NCBI GenBank assembly: GCA_910574455.1
Contig: CAJSYZ010000004.1
Coordinates: 558,001-622,000 of the forward strand
Direction: 5' to 3'
Length of the DNA stretch: 64,000 nucleotides
From: Trichaptum fuscoviolaceum
Lineage: Eukaryota; Basidiomycota; Agaricomycetes; Hymenochaetales; Trichaptaceae
Of the stretch, positions 45,801 to 56,302 are shown piece by piece (positions within the stretch are counted from its first letter, which is position 1; each line of letters starts with the position of its first letter). The position numbers were made by a program, and so were the translations under genes. The notes under the pieces were generated by a model. That model was not told the origin of the DNA and did no database searches. It was given only the letters and a program-made list of their open reading frames with translations.

Positions 45801-48500
45801 CCTGGGGGGAACCTGGGGGCCGGGGCGCGTTAGCGGCTTCCGGGGCAAGGCCTGGGAGAGCGCGCGGCAGCGGAGAAGGCGAAGGGGAACCGTTAAGGAC
45901 GCTACAACGCCAACGGAGTCGCGCGGGAGCGGGGCTACGGGGGCGAGACGCAAGGGGGCTCAAGGCGAGGACGGGACGGAGTCAGAGTCGAGGCGGGGAA
46001 GGCAGAGTCGAGGCGCGGGGAGACAGAGTCGAGACGCGGGGAAATGCCAAGCGGGATTCTGGCGGGAATCTGGATTCGCGCGGGAATCTGGATTCGTGCG
46101 GGAATCTGGATTCGTGCAGGGATTGCAGAGCGGGAATCGTTCGGGACTTTGGCGGGAATCACAGAGCGAAGTTCTGGCGGGAATCTCAGAGCGGGATTCT
46201 GGGCAGGACTCAGAGCGGGATTCGCAGAGCGGGATCCGGGACAAGACAGAGACAAGAGAGCCAGAGAGCAGGCGTGCTCAGGACGGGAGCAGAGAGCTCA
46301 GGATAACCGGGATCTCAAGGCAACACTTCTGTATCAGGAGGAGGTTCCCTAAGGAAGCACTCGACAAGTCAGCATTGTAAAACTACACTAGAGACAAGAC
46401 AGAAACACACCTAAGGAAGCACTCGACAAGAGGACAAAAGTGAGTGCTCCTTACGGTGGCGACAGGTATTTATCTACTGGGCAGAATCTACAGGGAACGG
46501 GCATGCACAAACGCGCAACTAACTAGTTACACAATCTTGCGGGCGAAGGCCGCGCATACAGTGATGTGAATCCGGGATTCGGGATTCGGTGCGGGAACAT
46601 CTGGGCAAGATCTAAGGGAACGAGCGTGAAGCATGGTCAAGTGAAACAAGGAGAACTAAAGGAATGTAATTGTGCGCGAGGTATCAAGCTGGCGCACAGG
46701 CAGCGGGGTAACGAGCGTGGGGGGCGGATGTAATGCATACATCGTCTCGGGATAAGTTGCAGGCAACTTCTGGCGTGGATCAGGGTCGCGGGAGATCGAC
46801 AGGGACCAACTTCAAAGAAGCCGGTGCTTCGATGTCGTAACAAAGCCTAATCGCGAGGCGCGCGCGGGGCAGGGCGACTAAGGACGGGGTTTGAGTCCTT
46901 GCGGACAATGAGCTCAATCCCGCACACGGGGTGGCGGGAATGTGGTCTGCGGGCCGGGACAGGACGCTACTAACGAGACTAGTTGGCTGGCACGTGCGTG
47001 GCCAGGCCAATCACCTGGGGCTATCTCAAGACGAGGTTAGCATCGAGGAGCGGGGGAGCTAAGGGGTTTCCTTTGGACGACGGGAAACCAGCGAGATTCG
47101 CGACTAGATCATGCAGGGAATCTGGTTCGGGTTTCGACCGGGAATCGAGTTCGGGTTTCGAGTTTCGGGTTTCGAGCGGGAATCGAGACAGGGTTCGACC
47201 GGGAATCGTAGCGGGAATCTTTCGGGAATCAGAGCGGGGACTTAGCTGGGGTTGCGATGGGAATCGCGGCGGGATCGAAGGCGGGAATCCTGCGGGGGAT
47301 TTGCGCAGGGATTCGAGACGGGACGTGAGGCGGGAAACGAGCGGGATTTCGACTGGGATCGTGCGGGGGAAACGAGCGGGATTCCAACCGGGAAGCGAGC
47401 GGGGTTTCTACCGGGAATGAGCGGGGGAGTCTGGCGAGACTCTAGTCGGGAAACGAGCGGGGGGAGTTTGGCGGGACTCCAACCTGGATGAGTGGGGGAG
47501 TCTTGACGGGACTCCAACCGGGAACGAGCGTGGGTTGCGGGATTGTCAGAGGGGACGCTTGACAGCGTTCGCGGCGAGGCGGGATTCCTGGCGGGGCAGG
47601 CTGTGGACGAACAAGGGCAGGTCGAGAGGCACAGGATGTCGAAGGGGTTAGCTAGGGCACCGTGGCAGGACGAGCGCAGGGCAGGGTTCGTGACCGGGCA
47701 GGATTGCGGGACAGCAATCCTTGACCGCTGTCGTGTTGGCTTACTCAAGGCCAGACAGAGGTCGGCTTTGGACGCAGTGGATCAATCTCCTAACTGCACT
47801 TCATGACGGTGGACGCGAGGCCGGGATCTGGTATCCGGGCATAGTCGAGAACCTACGAGGTCTGGGATAGCTGTGGCTATGGCTATGGCTTTGGCAGGCT
47901 ATGGCTATGGCTGTGGCTATGGTGAGTGACTTCGGGACTATGGCGAGGTACGGGGTTCACTGGAGCGGGGAACAGAGCATGACGGGAGCGGGGAGCGAGC
48001 GGGGGATCATCCTAGAGTCGGGGGAACGACGAGGCGGGCTAGGGATGGATCGAGACACAGGGACGAGGCGGGGGACTGACGAGGAGACGTGGGCGAGGAC
48101 AAGCAGGGGCGAGGAGGTCGTAGCGGGGCGGAACTCTTAGCAGGAGAATGCATGGCGAAGCAGAGGTTCTTCTGGGATCAGAGAGCGGGGGATCCTTTCG
48201 GGGATCTAGCCAAGGTCGCGATTCGGGTTTCAGTATACCGGGTTCTGTTCGGGATTGCCTTAGACATGTTGGGGTCCTGGGGGATCCCGACACGTGCAAC
48301 GGAATCATCACGGTCGTGTTCTGTCTTGCGGTCGACCACGCGGGCGAAGGACTTGCAGGTAATCTCTGAATGGAGAGAAGCGCGACGGAAAAGCAGCCTC
48401 TGTGTTGAAGCCGACCTCGCCTGGCAGACAAACGCGCAGTTGGCGGGGAGGTTACAACGGGGAGGTTACAACGGTGGAAGTTGGCTGACGCCGTGTACCG
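45800..48500. repeat. GC-rich low-complexity region of CGGGAATC-type repeats
   Basis: Dominated by degenerate GCGGGAATC/GCGGGATTC words on the + strand, e.g. three perfect 18-nt units GCGGGAATCTGGATTCGY at 46062-46115, further degenerate runs at about 46130-46250 and 47100-47530, and a short TATGGC array at about 47873-47922. Long open frames here (such as 45712-46380) are compositional by-products. A 20-bp direct repeat CTAAGGAAGCACTCGACAAG occurs at 46350 and 46412. Confidence 0.7.
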
Positions 48501-49954
48501 CTTTTAGCGCGGCATCATGAGTGCCAATGACGGTGGGTGTTGTGGTTGCTGGGCGAGCAGCATGTCGAGGGCGACAAGCGGCTGCGGTTTCGCGGTCTCG
48601 CGCAGAGAGCGCGACGGGCGGAAGGCGCTGACAAGCGCACAGTTGGCGAGGAGGCGGTCATCGCGCATGTTGACGTCGTAGTAGGCGGCTTCGAGGATGA
48701 CGAAAAAAATGGTACATATCGAGTAGAATGTAGGTGAAAGTAGTGGTACATTGTTGCGTTCGTCGCGCTCAAGGTGAGCGCACGTGATTGACCGTGGGCC
48801 CAAAAAATCCAAACCTGGATCTGCAGGTAACCGTGGGAACCAGGTACCTGCTAGAGCATGACACGGGTGCACCCGTGGGTACCCGTGATCCGCAAATACA
48901 GGTACCTGTGGCAAAAAAATCACTACCTGGATCCGACCCGGATCCGTGGGAAACGGATCCAGGTGCACCCGCACCCGTTACCTGCAATACCTGCAGGTAC
49001 CTGTTAGCACCCGCAGGTATTTGCAGTAGGTCATGAGAATACTGTGCAATATTGTTCACTCAATAGCCCAGTCGATGGCCTCAGCCTTGACTTGCCCTTA
49101 CGGGTTACTCCTGTCCTCAGACGTGGAGATGTAGCTCATGAATGAAACAAGCTCAACAGCCCGGATGATGGCCTCAGCCGCACCCGACCAACAGGGACTC
49201 CTTGTGCCTCAGCATAGAAGTCAGATGTTGAGCTAACAGTATAGCTGCCTGGCTTTGTGCTTTCGCGCGAAGTCAAGCAGTTCAAACCACCATACACCCA
49301 ACCACATCCAGTAAAGGATAAGACACAGTGAGAGCCGTCAAACTCAATGAGCCTTCATGTGGATGAAGGCTCACTTACACGGATCCCCTGGGGTGAGTTC
49401 GACGTGTGTGAGATATTACAGGTCTTGGGCATGGGGACCCTCCCTGGACAAGTGCTTCTTTGTGTGAGCAAGCCCCAGGAATCACCAGGGTGAGCAAGCA
49501 GCAGATGAAAGTGCAGCCCAAATGGGGTGTGCAGGCGGCGAGCTATCATCTGTTGCTGCTACCCTGGCTGTCCCAAAGATGGTGCTGGCGATTGATGAGT
49601 TTTGCGCCGAATCGAATGAAAGCTGGACGATAGGAAAGCCCTCAGGAAGACGAAGACGAAGGTGTTCTTAGTTTTGTGAAGGCTTGAATCAAGCCCGAGT
49701 TATGGGCGATGTTTTCGGCCAAAGGGGGAAAGTGTAGTGGTGGTGATGGCGGGATGTGAGTTGATGTGTAAAATAATTATGAATTAGCGAACGTACTTCT
49801 TTGGACGACGGCCACCCCGTGCTCACTGTTGACCACCGTCACCCGTCTTCTCCTTTCTCATTGATTTTCCTTCAACATAGTCCAAATCTTCCTCCTGCAA
49901 GACTCTCCTCTCACCGGACACGCGGAGCCATCCACTGGCGCTGGCGCTGTTGTT

Positions 49955-50432
49955 CTATGCACGCCGCTTTCGCCCTGTCTCATAGCTCGTCGGCATCAAG
50001 TACGCCTTCGCGCTTACATGTGGGCACGTCGTCTTTTTGACGAGCAGATGGGACTGGAATTCGGGAAGGGTGGTGACGAGGTCATTGAGGTATGATGATT
50101 GCCCGCGAAGCTCGTCTGCAGCCCGTCATCGCAATACATATCTTGTCCTCCGCTCCTGGGCGCACCTTCTGCGCCTCATCCGCAATCTCTCCAAACAGCC
50201 ACAGTCTCTCCTCGGTCGAAGCTGAGCGGGTCTCAATGAGCTCAATCAGTTTGTAGATTTTCGAGGTTAGAGAGGTAACGGTCGACGTGAGCACGGTGTC
50301 GAGCTCGCGGAGGTCGGCAAAGCGGGAGAGGTCCAGAGGGAGGGAGTCGAGAGTCTGCGCATAGTCCGCGCGCGCGTCGCAGAGAATCGATGGCCGTCGT
50401 TCCGTCGAAAGAACTAAGTCGACCAGAAGCAC
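49955..50432 (-). pseudogene. Captured fragment of an ING-family (inhibitor of growth) gene
   Basis: The minus-strand frame reads DYAQTLDSLPLDLSRFADL, then KIYKLIELIETRSASTEERL and EIADEAQKVRPGAEDKI, the N-terminal helical domain of ING/Pho23-type histone-mark readers. After ATGACG an extra G shifts the frame; in the next frame the family pattern goes on as AADELRG..LPEFQSHLLVKKT, TCPHVSAKAYLMPTSYETG. The PHD finger is not present. ING proteins bridge histone H3K4me3 to acetyltransferase or deacetylase complexes; this copy is a non-functional fragment carried in a transposon. Confidence 0.82.
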
Positions 50433-50504
50433 GCGCCTATGCGCAGACTCCAGTCAACCGTCCGTAGTATGTCTTCTGCGTGCGCAGCGCAATCGTCGCT
50501 CGTG

Positions 50505-50690
50505 AGAAGTCCGAAGACAAGAAACAAACTGGACTCTTGCACGTCCGTAAAAGTCTTGCGCCGTCCGTAAGAATGTTGCGCGCCGCCGTAGTCGAAAGCC
50601 CGAAGACAAGAAACAACTGGACTCTTGCACGTCCGTAAAAGTCTTGCGCCGCCGTCTTCAAAAGCCCGAGGACAAGAAACAAAAAGCCGC
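50505..50690 (+). repeat. Tandem repeat, period about 87 nt
   Basis: GAAGACAAGAAACAA followed by CTGGACTCTTGCACGTCCG occurs at about 50514 and 50602, with a third partial unit from about 50670. The related block at 43315-43440 has fewer units. Confidence 0.7.
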
Positions 50691-51171
50691 AAGAAACAAG
50701 TCCTACAGAACGCGCACACAGCGCAGACGTCAGACTCGTCCTCGGTTCTCGCTCTCGCTGTCGCACGTAGTGGTAGGGGAAAGAAAGCTAAATTTTCACA
50801 CGGTGTACAAGACGCGACTAACACAAGTTATTATCGCGTGTGAACTCCGGTCACGCAACTAACCTGACCGTTCCTCAATGTCTGCGGCCTACGGCCACTG
50901 CAGGTACCTGCAGGTACCTGCACAGGTACCTGAGCTTAAGAAAAGTCATACCTGGATCCGCAGGTAAGCGTGGGAAACAGGTACCTGCATGCGGGTGCAC
51001 CCGGAGCCGCAGGTTTTTGCTGCAGGTACCTACAGGTACCTACGGGTGACACGCACCCGTGTCATGCTCTAGTACCTGCGCACAGGTGCACCTGGAACCG
51101 CAGGTATTTGAGCGCAGGTACCTGCAGGTACCCACGGATGACCTGCACCCGTGTCATGCTCTAGTCCCGTC

Positions 51172-51437
51172 AGTTTTGAGGGACTTTGACACTCACAGAG
51201 CTGCCCACCGGGCCCAGCTTGACCAAGGACCCTGGGGGCTGGCCTCGGCGACCGCCGTAAGGGTCTGTCCTGCGTGTCGCGCGCGCGCGCCGTGCCTCGG
51301 ACCTTGCCGCCGCGCCTCCCACGCGCCCACGACGCGTCGTCGCCGTCACCACACCCTTGCTCGCCGTCGCCGACAGCGAGCACGGCCGTCTCGCTCAATT
51401 TTTGTCCGTTTGGCTTCGTTTTTTTTGCATTATATGT
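51172..51437 (+). repeat. Inner part of the left long TIR of the 9.7-kb element
   Basis: Inverted match to 54095-54350, containing CACTCACAGAGCTGCCCACC and GCGCGCGCGCG. Together with 44764-44866 it forms the complete left arm. Confidence 0.8.
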
Positions 51438-51439
51438 AA

Positions 51440-54090
51440 TTTAATGTTTAGATTATATTGCAATAGTAAAATTAAATTATCTACTACATAGTGCAATGGT
51501 GCCGGCAGAAAGAGCAACCAGTTCTACAGCTGCGATGCCCACATCATGGCGGAGCACATACTTGTCCTGGGACGTTGCATTGGTCAGGGATAACCAAGCA
51601 AAGGTGTCAAAGACTTGTCCAACAACGTGTGTCATGAAAGGGGCAACACCGCCGACCACGACAGATGTCTCAGCAGCAGGCAGGAGAAGCGGGAGCACAC
51701 CTTGCCATCATTGTTGCTGTGACTCTGCACCTCGAAGTCGTCTTCCCGCAGAGCCCATCGCGGCCGCACTTCACCGCCAAGACGCGCCAGGCGGACATTT
51801 CGTGCGTTGCGCTCTTCCTGCCGTGCACGACGTGCCAGTGGTGGTTGATTGCATCCTTGGCCTCTGCTGGAGAGGCCTCGCGGTACAGGCGCCGACAAAG
51901 ATAGAGCCTCTGTCGCGGATTTCTTGCAAGATTGCGAGGGCATTTGAAGGGGCCTGGCAAGCTCATTGCCGCTGAATGGGTTGTTTCAGCACCTTGGGTG
52001 CATGGGTGAGCCTACCGGCTACCATATCATCTAATAAAGACAACTATTAGCATGCATTAGAGTAGAGAAGGTTAATAAAACTTACTTGCAGTGAGCTTGC
52101 TCATACGAAGCTCTTTTATGGGGTGGAGGAGGAGTGTAAGACAGTGAGCAAGGCCCAAACGACGACAGCTACGAGGCCGCGCGTTGTCTCCAAACGTGAG
52201 AATGCGCGTCCAAATTAGGTATGTTTTACTTTTCTTTATTTTTGAGCATTCAAAACATATTGACTGCTCATCTTTGTATTGTGCTTTATATCAGGCACAT
52301 GCATTATGCATCTTAATGATATAATATAGAGTGTAGCTGCGAAGTTGCATAACATAATGGGCTAAATTGGGCTCACAAATAAGCTGCGAGTGCTGAAGTG
52401 CAGCCTGTATGCATGCTAATGCATATGTTTTTGATTTGTTTAAGCATAGCGCTTGCATGGATGTCTTTCAAACTTCATGAAGATCTAATATAAGTGTACT
52501 AATACTCACTAAAAAAGTTTCAGAGTGTGTAGAGACTGTAGTACTCCGATAGAATCTAAACAATGCTCAAAACTAGTACTTTTTGAATAAAATCATGCAC
52601 ATTACATGTTCTTCACTGAATAGACATACATTACCCTCATTAATAAATTCTGCAAGATATGTAACACTCAAGAAGAGATAATAAATGACCTTTTTAGAAG
52701 TTTTGACGGAGTCTCACTAACTGGAGTTGTTGTCAGTGCTCAAATGTAGTTGAGGTCCGTGGGTTTCAGGTGAGTTTAGCTTGATCTCATGCATTCGAGT
52801 GCTCGAAATCAAGATCACTACATTCTAGCACACCTGCAACTCTAATTCCTCTTGCATTTGCATCCATTTTACGAGTACTCTTAAATGAAAAAGAGATCAC
52901 AAATTTACAAGGTCAATTAAATATTCTATTCCAGAAAAGTGAAATGATCACTTGTAGAATCAATGTTTGCTTCACCTAGTCATAACGGACTAAACAATAA
53001 ATACCAATAAAATCAGGCTCAATGTATATTGTACAGCACTTGCATATCGCATAGCGTGCCTGAGTATCAGATGTGCTGCTGAAGTGTTTCTGGGCACGAA
53101 ATGTGCTTGGAGATGCTTCAGTTGCCACATTCGGCAACTTCCGGGCGACGTTGAACACGCGTGGACGTCGTCTTTTTGCGTTCAACGTCGTCCGTGTCCA
53201 TCACGGATGGCCTCCAGGCCTCAAATTAACGTGGTAAGTTATCTATTTTTTATGCTATCATTTGCTGTAAGCTAATGGCCTGCTATAGATGCCTCTTTAT
53301 CCCTAACAGACACCACAGACACGTCTGTGCTGTGGATACCACTCGACGGACACCACGGACACGTCTGCGCCGACGGACGTCTTTGCCAGCGCCCGTCACA
53401 CATGCGAGCCGCAGAGGCTCGAATATCTCCCGTGGTCTGTTGCCGCCTTGCGCAACCACTATTCTACGGCTTCCTTCAACGGCGCTGAGTGACGCACCTC
53501 TTGCATCGCTGCAATAGCTTCGAGTGCAGACCACTCTAGCAAAATTCCAATGGCTGCGGGGCTTCGGATTGTTGGCGGGGGAGGCTGCATGTGGATTCTG
53601 GAGTACCCAGCAGCAAGGGCCTGCGGCAGAGACTGCCCGGTGCATGTGCCTGCAGCCACGGTCAATTTCATCGCACAAGTCCTTTCCTTTCTCCTCATTT
53701 CCATCCCCCTCCTCTCCAACCCGCTATGGTGGCGCGAACACAAACATCAGCAGCGGGTGTCCTTGCCCTGCTCTCCAAACTAGAGGCCCCCATCAAGCGG
53801 CACACCCTCCAAGCTCTTGTCCCTCTCGTTCCCCAGCCTTCGCTGATGGCAACACCAAATGATCAGGGGTAGAATGAAGCATTCGTGGGCGGAATGGGGC
53901 GACCCAAGGGCGGCTGAAGTTGGGCAGGCGGAGATGCATGAAATATGCATAGAAGCAAGCCCGAAATGGTTGGACGGCGGGGACAGCTGACTGACAACAA
54001 GGACAGCAAAGAGAGATTTCTTGATGTATATTTTAATAGACAAATAAATATATTTATTGTTTCTCTATTCACAATTGCATTCTGCTATGA
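51440..54090. other. Unique interior of the 9.7-kb element, no recognised gene
   Basis: Frames at 51496-51975 (+) with overlapping minus frames, and at 53283-53743 (-), have protein-like composition, but I cannot name a family. About 51990-53000 is AT-rich without frames. If a transposase gene is present it is too decayed or diverged to see. Confidence 0.4.
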
Positions 54091-54094
54091 ATTT

Positions 54095-54456
54095 AATGCA
54101 TAATGCAAAAAGAACGAAGCCAAACGGACAAAAATTGAGCGAGACGGCTGTGCTCGCTGTCGGCGACGGCGAGCACGGGGTGTGGTGACGGCGACGACGC
54201 GTCGTGGGCGCGTGGGAGGCACGGCGCGCGCGCGCGACACGCAGGACAGACCCTTACGGCGGTCGCCGAGGCCAGCCCCCAGGGTCCTCGGTCAAGCTGG
54301 GCCCGGTGGGCAGCTCTGTGAGTGTCAAAGTCCCTCAAAACTGACGGGACAGCATTAGTATAGTAAATTAGACGCATCAGAACCTAACTAGCCAGTAGTA
54401 GCCATGAGTCATGGCTACTGGCTAACTAGGTACTGACAGGGTGGGAATCACAGGTG
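54095..54456 (-). repeat. Right long TIR of the 9.7-kb element
   Basis: Inverted copy of 44764-44866 plus 51172-51437, uninterrupted here. It shows the original GTCCCGTC site used by the nested 6.3-kb element. Confidence 0.82.
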
Positions 54457-55042
54457 TCGCATTTAGAGATAGAGAAGGAGAAATTCAATCAAGAGGCTCA
54501 CAACTAACGTTTGACGAACAAATTCAACAACGTCACTAACGTACTTCATCTGCGGGTCGTTGAAATGCCTGAGCAGAGGCATGACTATAAAACCCAGCAA
54601 CTCGTCATACGGGTCATCAAAGTAGTCGTATATTGGAACGCAGTGGTTTTGGGGATCCTTGCGAAGCTCCTCAGACGACAGGAATAGCGCAATAGACATC
54701 TCCGTTCCTCCTCTCCATACTCTCTTGAGATACACCATCTTCTCATCTTCAATGCGCGTTGCATCTATGAGAGTTATGCGCTAAGATGAAGCAGCCAGAA
54801 TTCTTGAGCAAACTGGCTCATCATAAAGGAGATGCGGTGCGTACCGGTTGTCTAACGTGGTCTTCACAAATTGCTGGTCGATTCTTTCGTCGAGCTGTCT
54901 CCCATGAAGGGACCCAATCCGGATGAAACCTTGAACGCAACCGGTAGCCTCGAGATTCAAAAAATAGGTACCGATCCCTCCACCATCGCTCCTGCTCACG
55001 CAGAAGAAAGAGATCCCCGAATGGCACGCTGGGCTTGCGCAT

Positions 55043-56302
55043 AGTAGATGATGAAGAGTAACGGGGTGATACTATGGAACGACGAAGTTCGGAGACTCGG
55101 ACACGTGGCCGATCAAGATACTATACTACCAGCGTACATATGTAGTAGTACGGACTTTCGGGAAGCCACCGGCAACTTGAACCTGACCGATGGGTCACAA
55201 TGAGGTTACTAGCCTCCTTCTGATTGAGTCATACCAGTCGTTACTACATCACAACACTAACGACTGGTTTACGAGTCTAATCCGAGTACAACACTTCAAG
55301 TTGCGCTGCGACTGTCACTCATCACTCATCATCGGCCGTGGCTTCGTTTACCCCTCCAGTAGTAGGAACTATACAGGAAGGAAAATATGAACGCATTACA
55401 CCTATCGACCACATACCGGGCTGCATCTGGGAGTCAGACAAAATGGGATTGGTGAGAAGAGAGGCGAAGAATATGGAATATGGGAATGACATTGTTAGAT
55501 GTGTCAACGAAGATGGACGGCGAGGTCAGCGGGAGCACACCCTCAATCTTGCTGTATGAACGCCAATGAAAGGTACTTCGGCTTCCCAACTTCCTTTTAA
55601 ATTCTTTCCCCTCAATTGACGACAAATGATCACACCGTTCATTTAGGACTCTATATAGTACATCCGGGGGAGTCTTATCAGCAACACACGGTCAATAGGA
55701 ATAGTAACGACAACAAGGGCTACTGCAGGTTCTTTGAAGTGCGATATCTCACTCTTTCCTGTCTCTCTCTTTTTTATGAGGCAGCGAGTGAGATGAGGAA
55801 TTAAAGGTCAACTTTAGCGCTCACGAGAACGCAGCGTGGAGAACGTGGACGCGTACATATCGAGATGATGGACGAGCCGAAGCTCAAATCTCTGAGTCTA
55901 ACTTTGCTATCCCCTAGGTCTATGTATCTTCCTACCAGACGTGAAGTGACCATAAACCTTTCTTTTTCATCCAAATGGTACGTAGTCTTCCAAGCAACTT
56001 TACAACTGTCTTCTTATTGTCGATTCTCTCTTTCCCGTCTCCCAGACTTCCGATCCTTGTCCGTCCTTGTACGTCGTGACCATACCCTGCTTACGAATGA
56101 TGATCGACGCGTGTGCAGGTTGCCGGCGGCATCGATCAGATTGCAGCAACCCTATCCGTAAGACCGATGTTTCCGTTCACAACTGAGGTCCAGAGACGAT
56201 TAGATAGATCCATTGTAGACTGTGGGTATAAAGGAGACCACTGGTCGTCCTCATTCCTCAGTACTCCCGCCTCACTCGAGTTACCGATAAGCCAGAAAAG
56301 CC
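55043..56302. other. Intergenic, no gene recognised
   Basis: 1.26 kb between the start of split kinase-like copy 8 and the aldo/keto reductase. Small frames without family character. It contains the promoter of the reductase. Confidence 0.4.

Larger units (their letters stand above)
48852..51071. mobile_element. 2220-bp hAT-like element nested in its own relative, with ING gene fragment
   Basis: Same TAGAGCATGACACGGGTGCA tips as the enclosing 6.3-kb element. Perfect 8-bp duplication GTACCTGC at 48844-48851 and 51072-51079. Subterminal regions contain many GGTACCTG/CAGGTACC words (for example 50900-50935). Internal tandem repeats with ~87-nt period at about 50505-50690. It carries an ING-family gene fragment on the minus strand (49955-50432). 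No transposase is encoded. Confidence 0.87.
44875..51163. mobile_element. 6.3-kb hAT-like element nested in the left TIR of the 9.7-kb element
   Basis: Tips TAGAGCATGACACGGGTGCA at both ends (inverted), 8-bp duplication GTCCCGTC at 44867-44874 and 51164-51171. TAGNG tips plus 8-bp duplication fit hAT. The uninterrupted site is visible in the right arm of the host element near 54345-54355. Contents: GGTACC-rich subterminal arrays, decayed coding-like DNA, 2.5 kb of CGGGAATC-rich low-complexity DNA and a nested relative (48852-51071). No transposase is encoded. Confidence 0.87.
44764..54456. mobile_element. 9.7-kb long-TIR element in intron 2 of kinase-like copy 8
   Basis: Ends CACCTGTGATTCCCACCC in inverted orientation at both sides, with the 8-bp duplication TCGCATTT (44756-44763 and 54457-54464). 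The inverted repeats are long: about 365 bp, read at 54090-54456 on the right and as 44764-44866 plus 51172-51437 on the left, the left arm being interrupted by a nested element. Without the nested element it is ~3.4 kb. The interior (51440-54090) has gene-like frames on both strands but nothing I recognise as a transposase. The 8-bp duplication fits hAT or KDZ-type elements; family unresolved. Confidence 0.85.
41538..55042 (-). pseudogene. Kinase-like copy 8, split over 13.5 kb by two transposon insertions
   Basis: Order on the minus strand: exon 1 54845..55042, exon 2 54502..54780, [9.7-kb element in intron 2], exon 3 44705..44742, exon 4 start 44636..44650, [2.46-kb element], exon 4 rest 41866..42175 (9 bp duplicated), exon 5 41538..41804. 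Removing the elements and one copy of each target duplication gives exons 198/279/38/316/267 and a 58-nt intron 2, exactly the family pattern, 365 aa without stops. Motifs: RWWRDRYLFFESRGYRL, VAHRDCADLN (Asp and Asn across the insertion), YYFIDFGLSS. Closest to copy 3. It is non-functional now because exon 4 is interrupted and intron 2 is ~9.8 kb. Confidence 0.9.

Noticed and set aside
45712..46380. 222-codon ORF in the 6.3-kb element
   Set aside because: Composition is that of the CGGGAATC repeats and frames are open on both strands, so it is a by-product of base composition.
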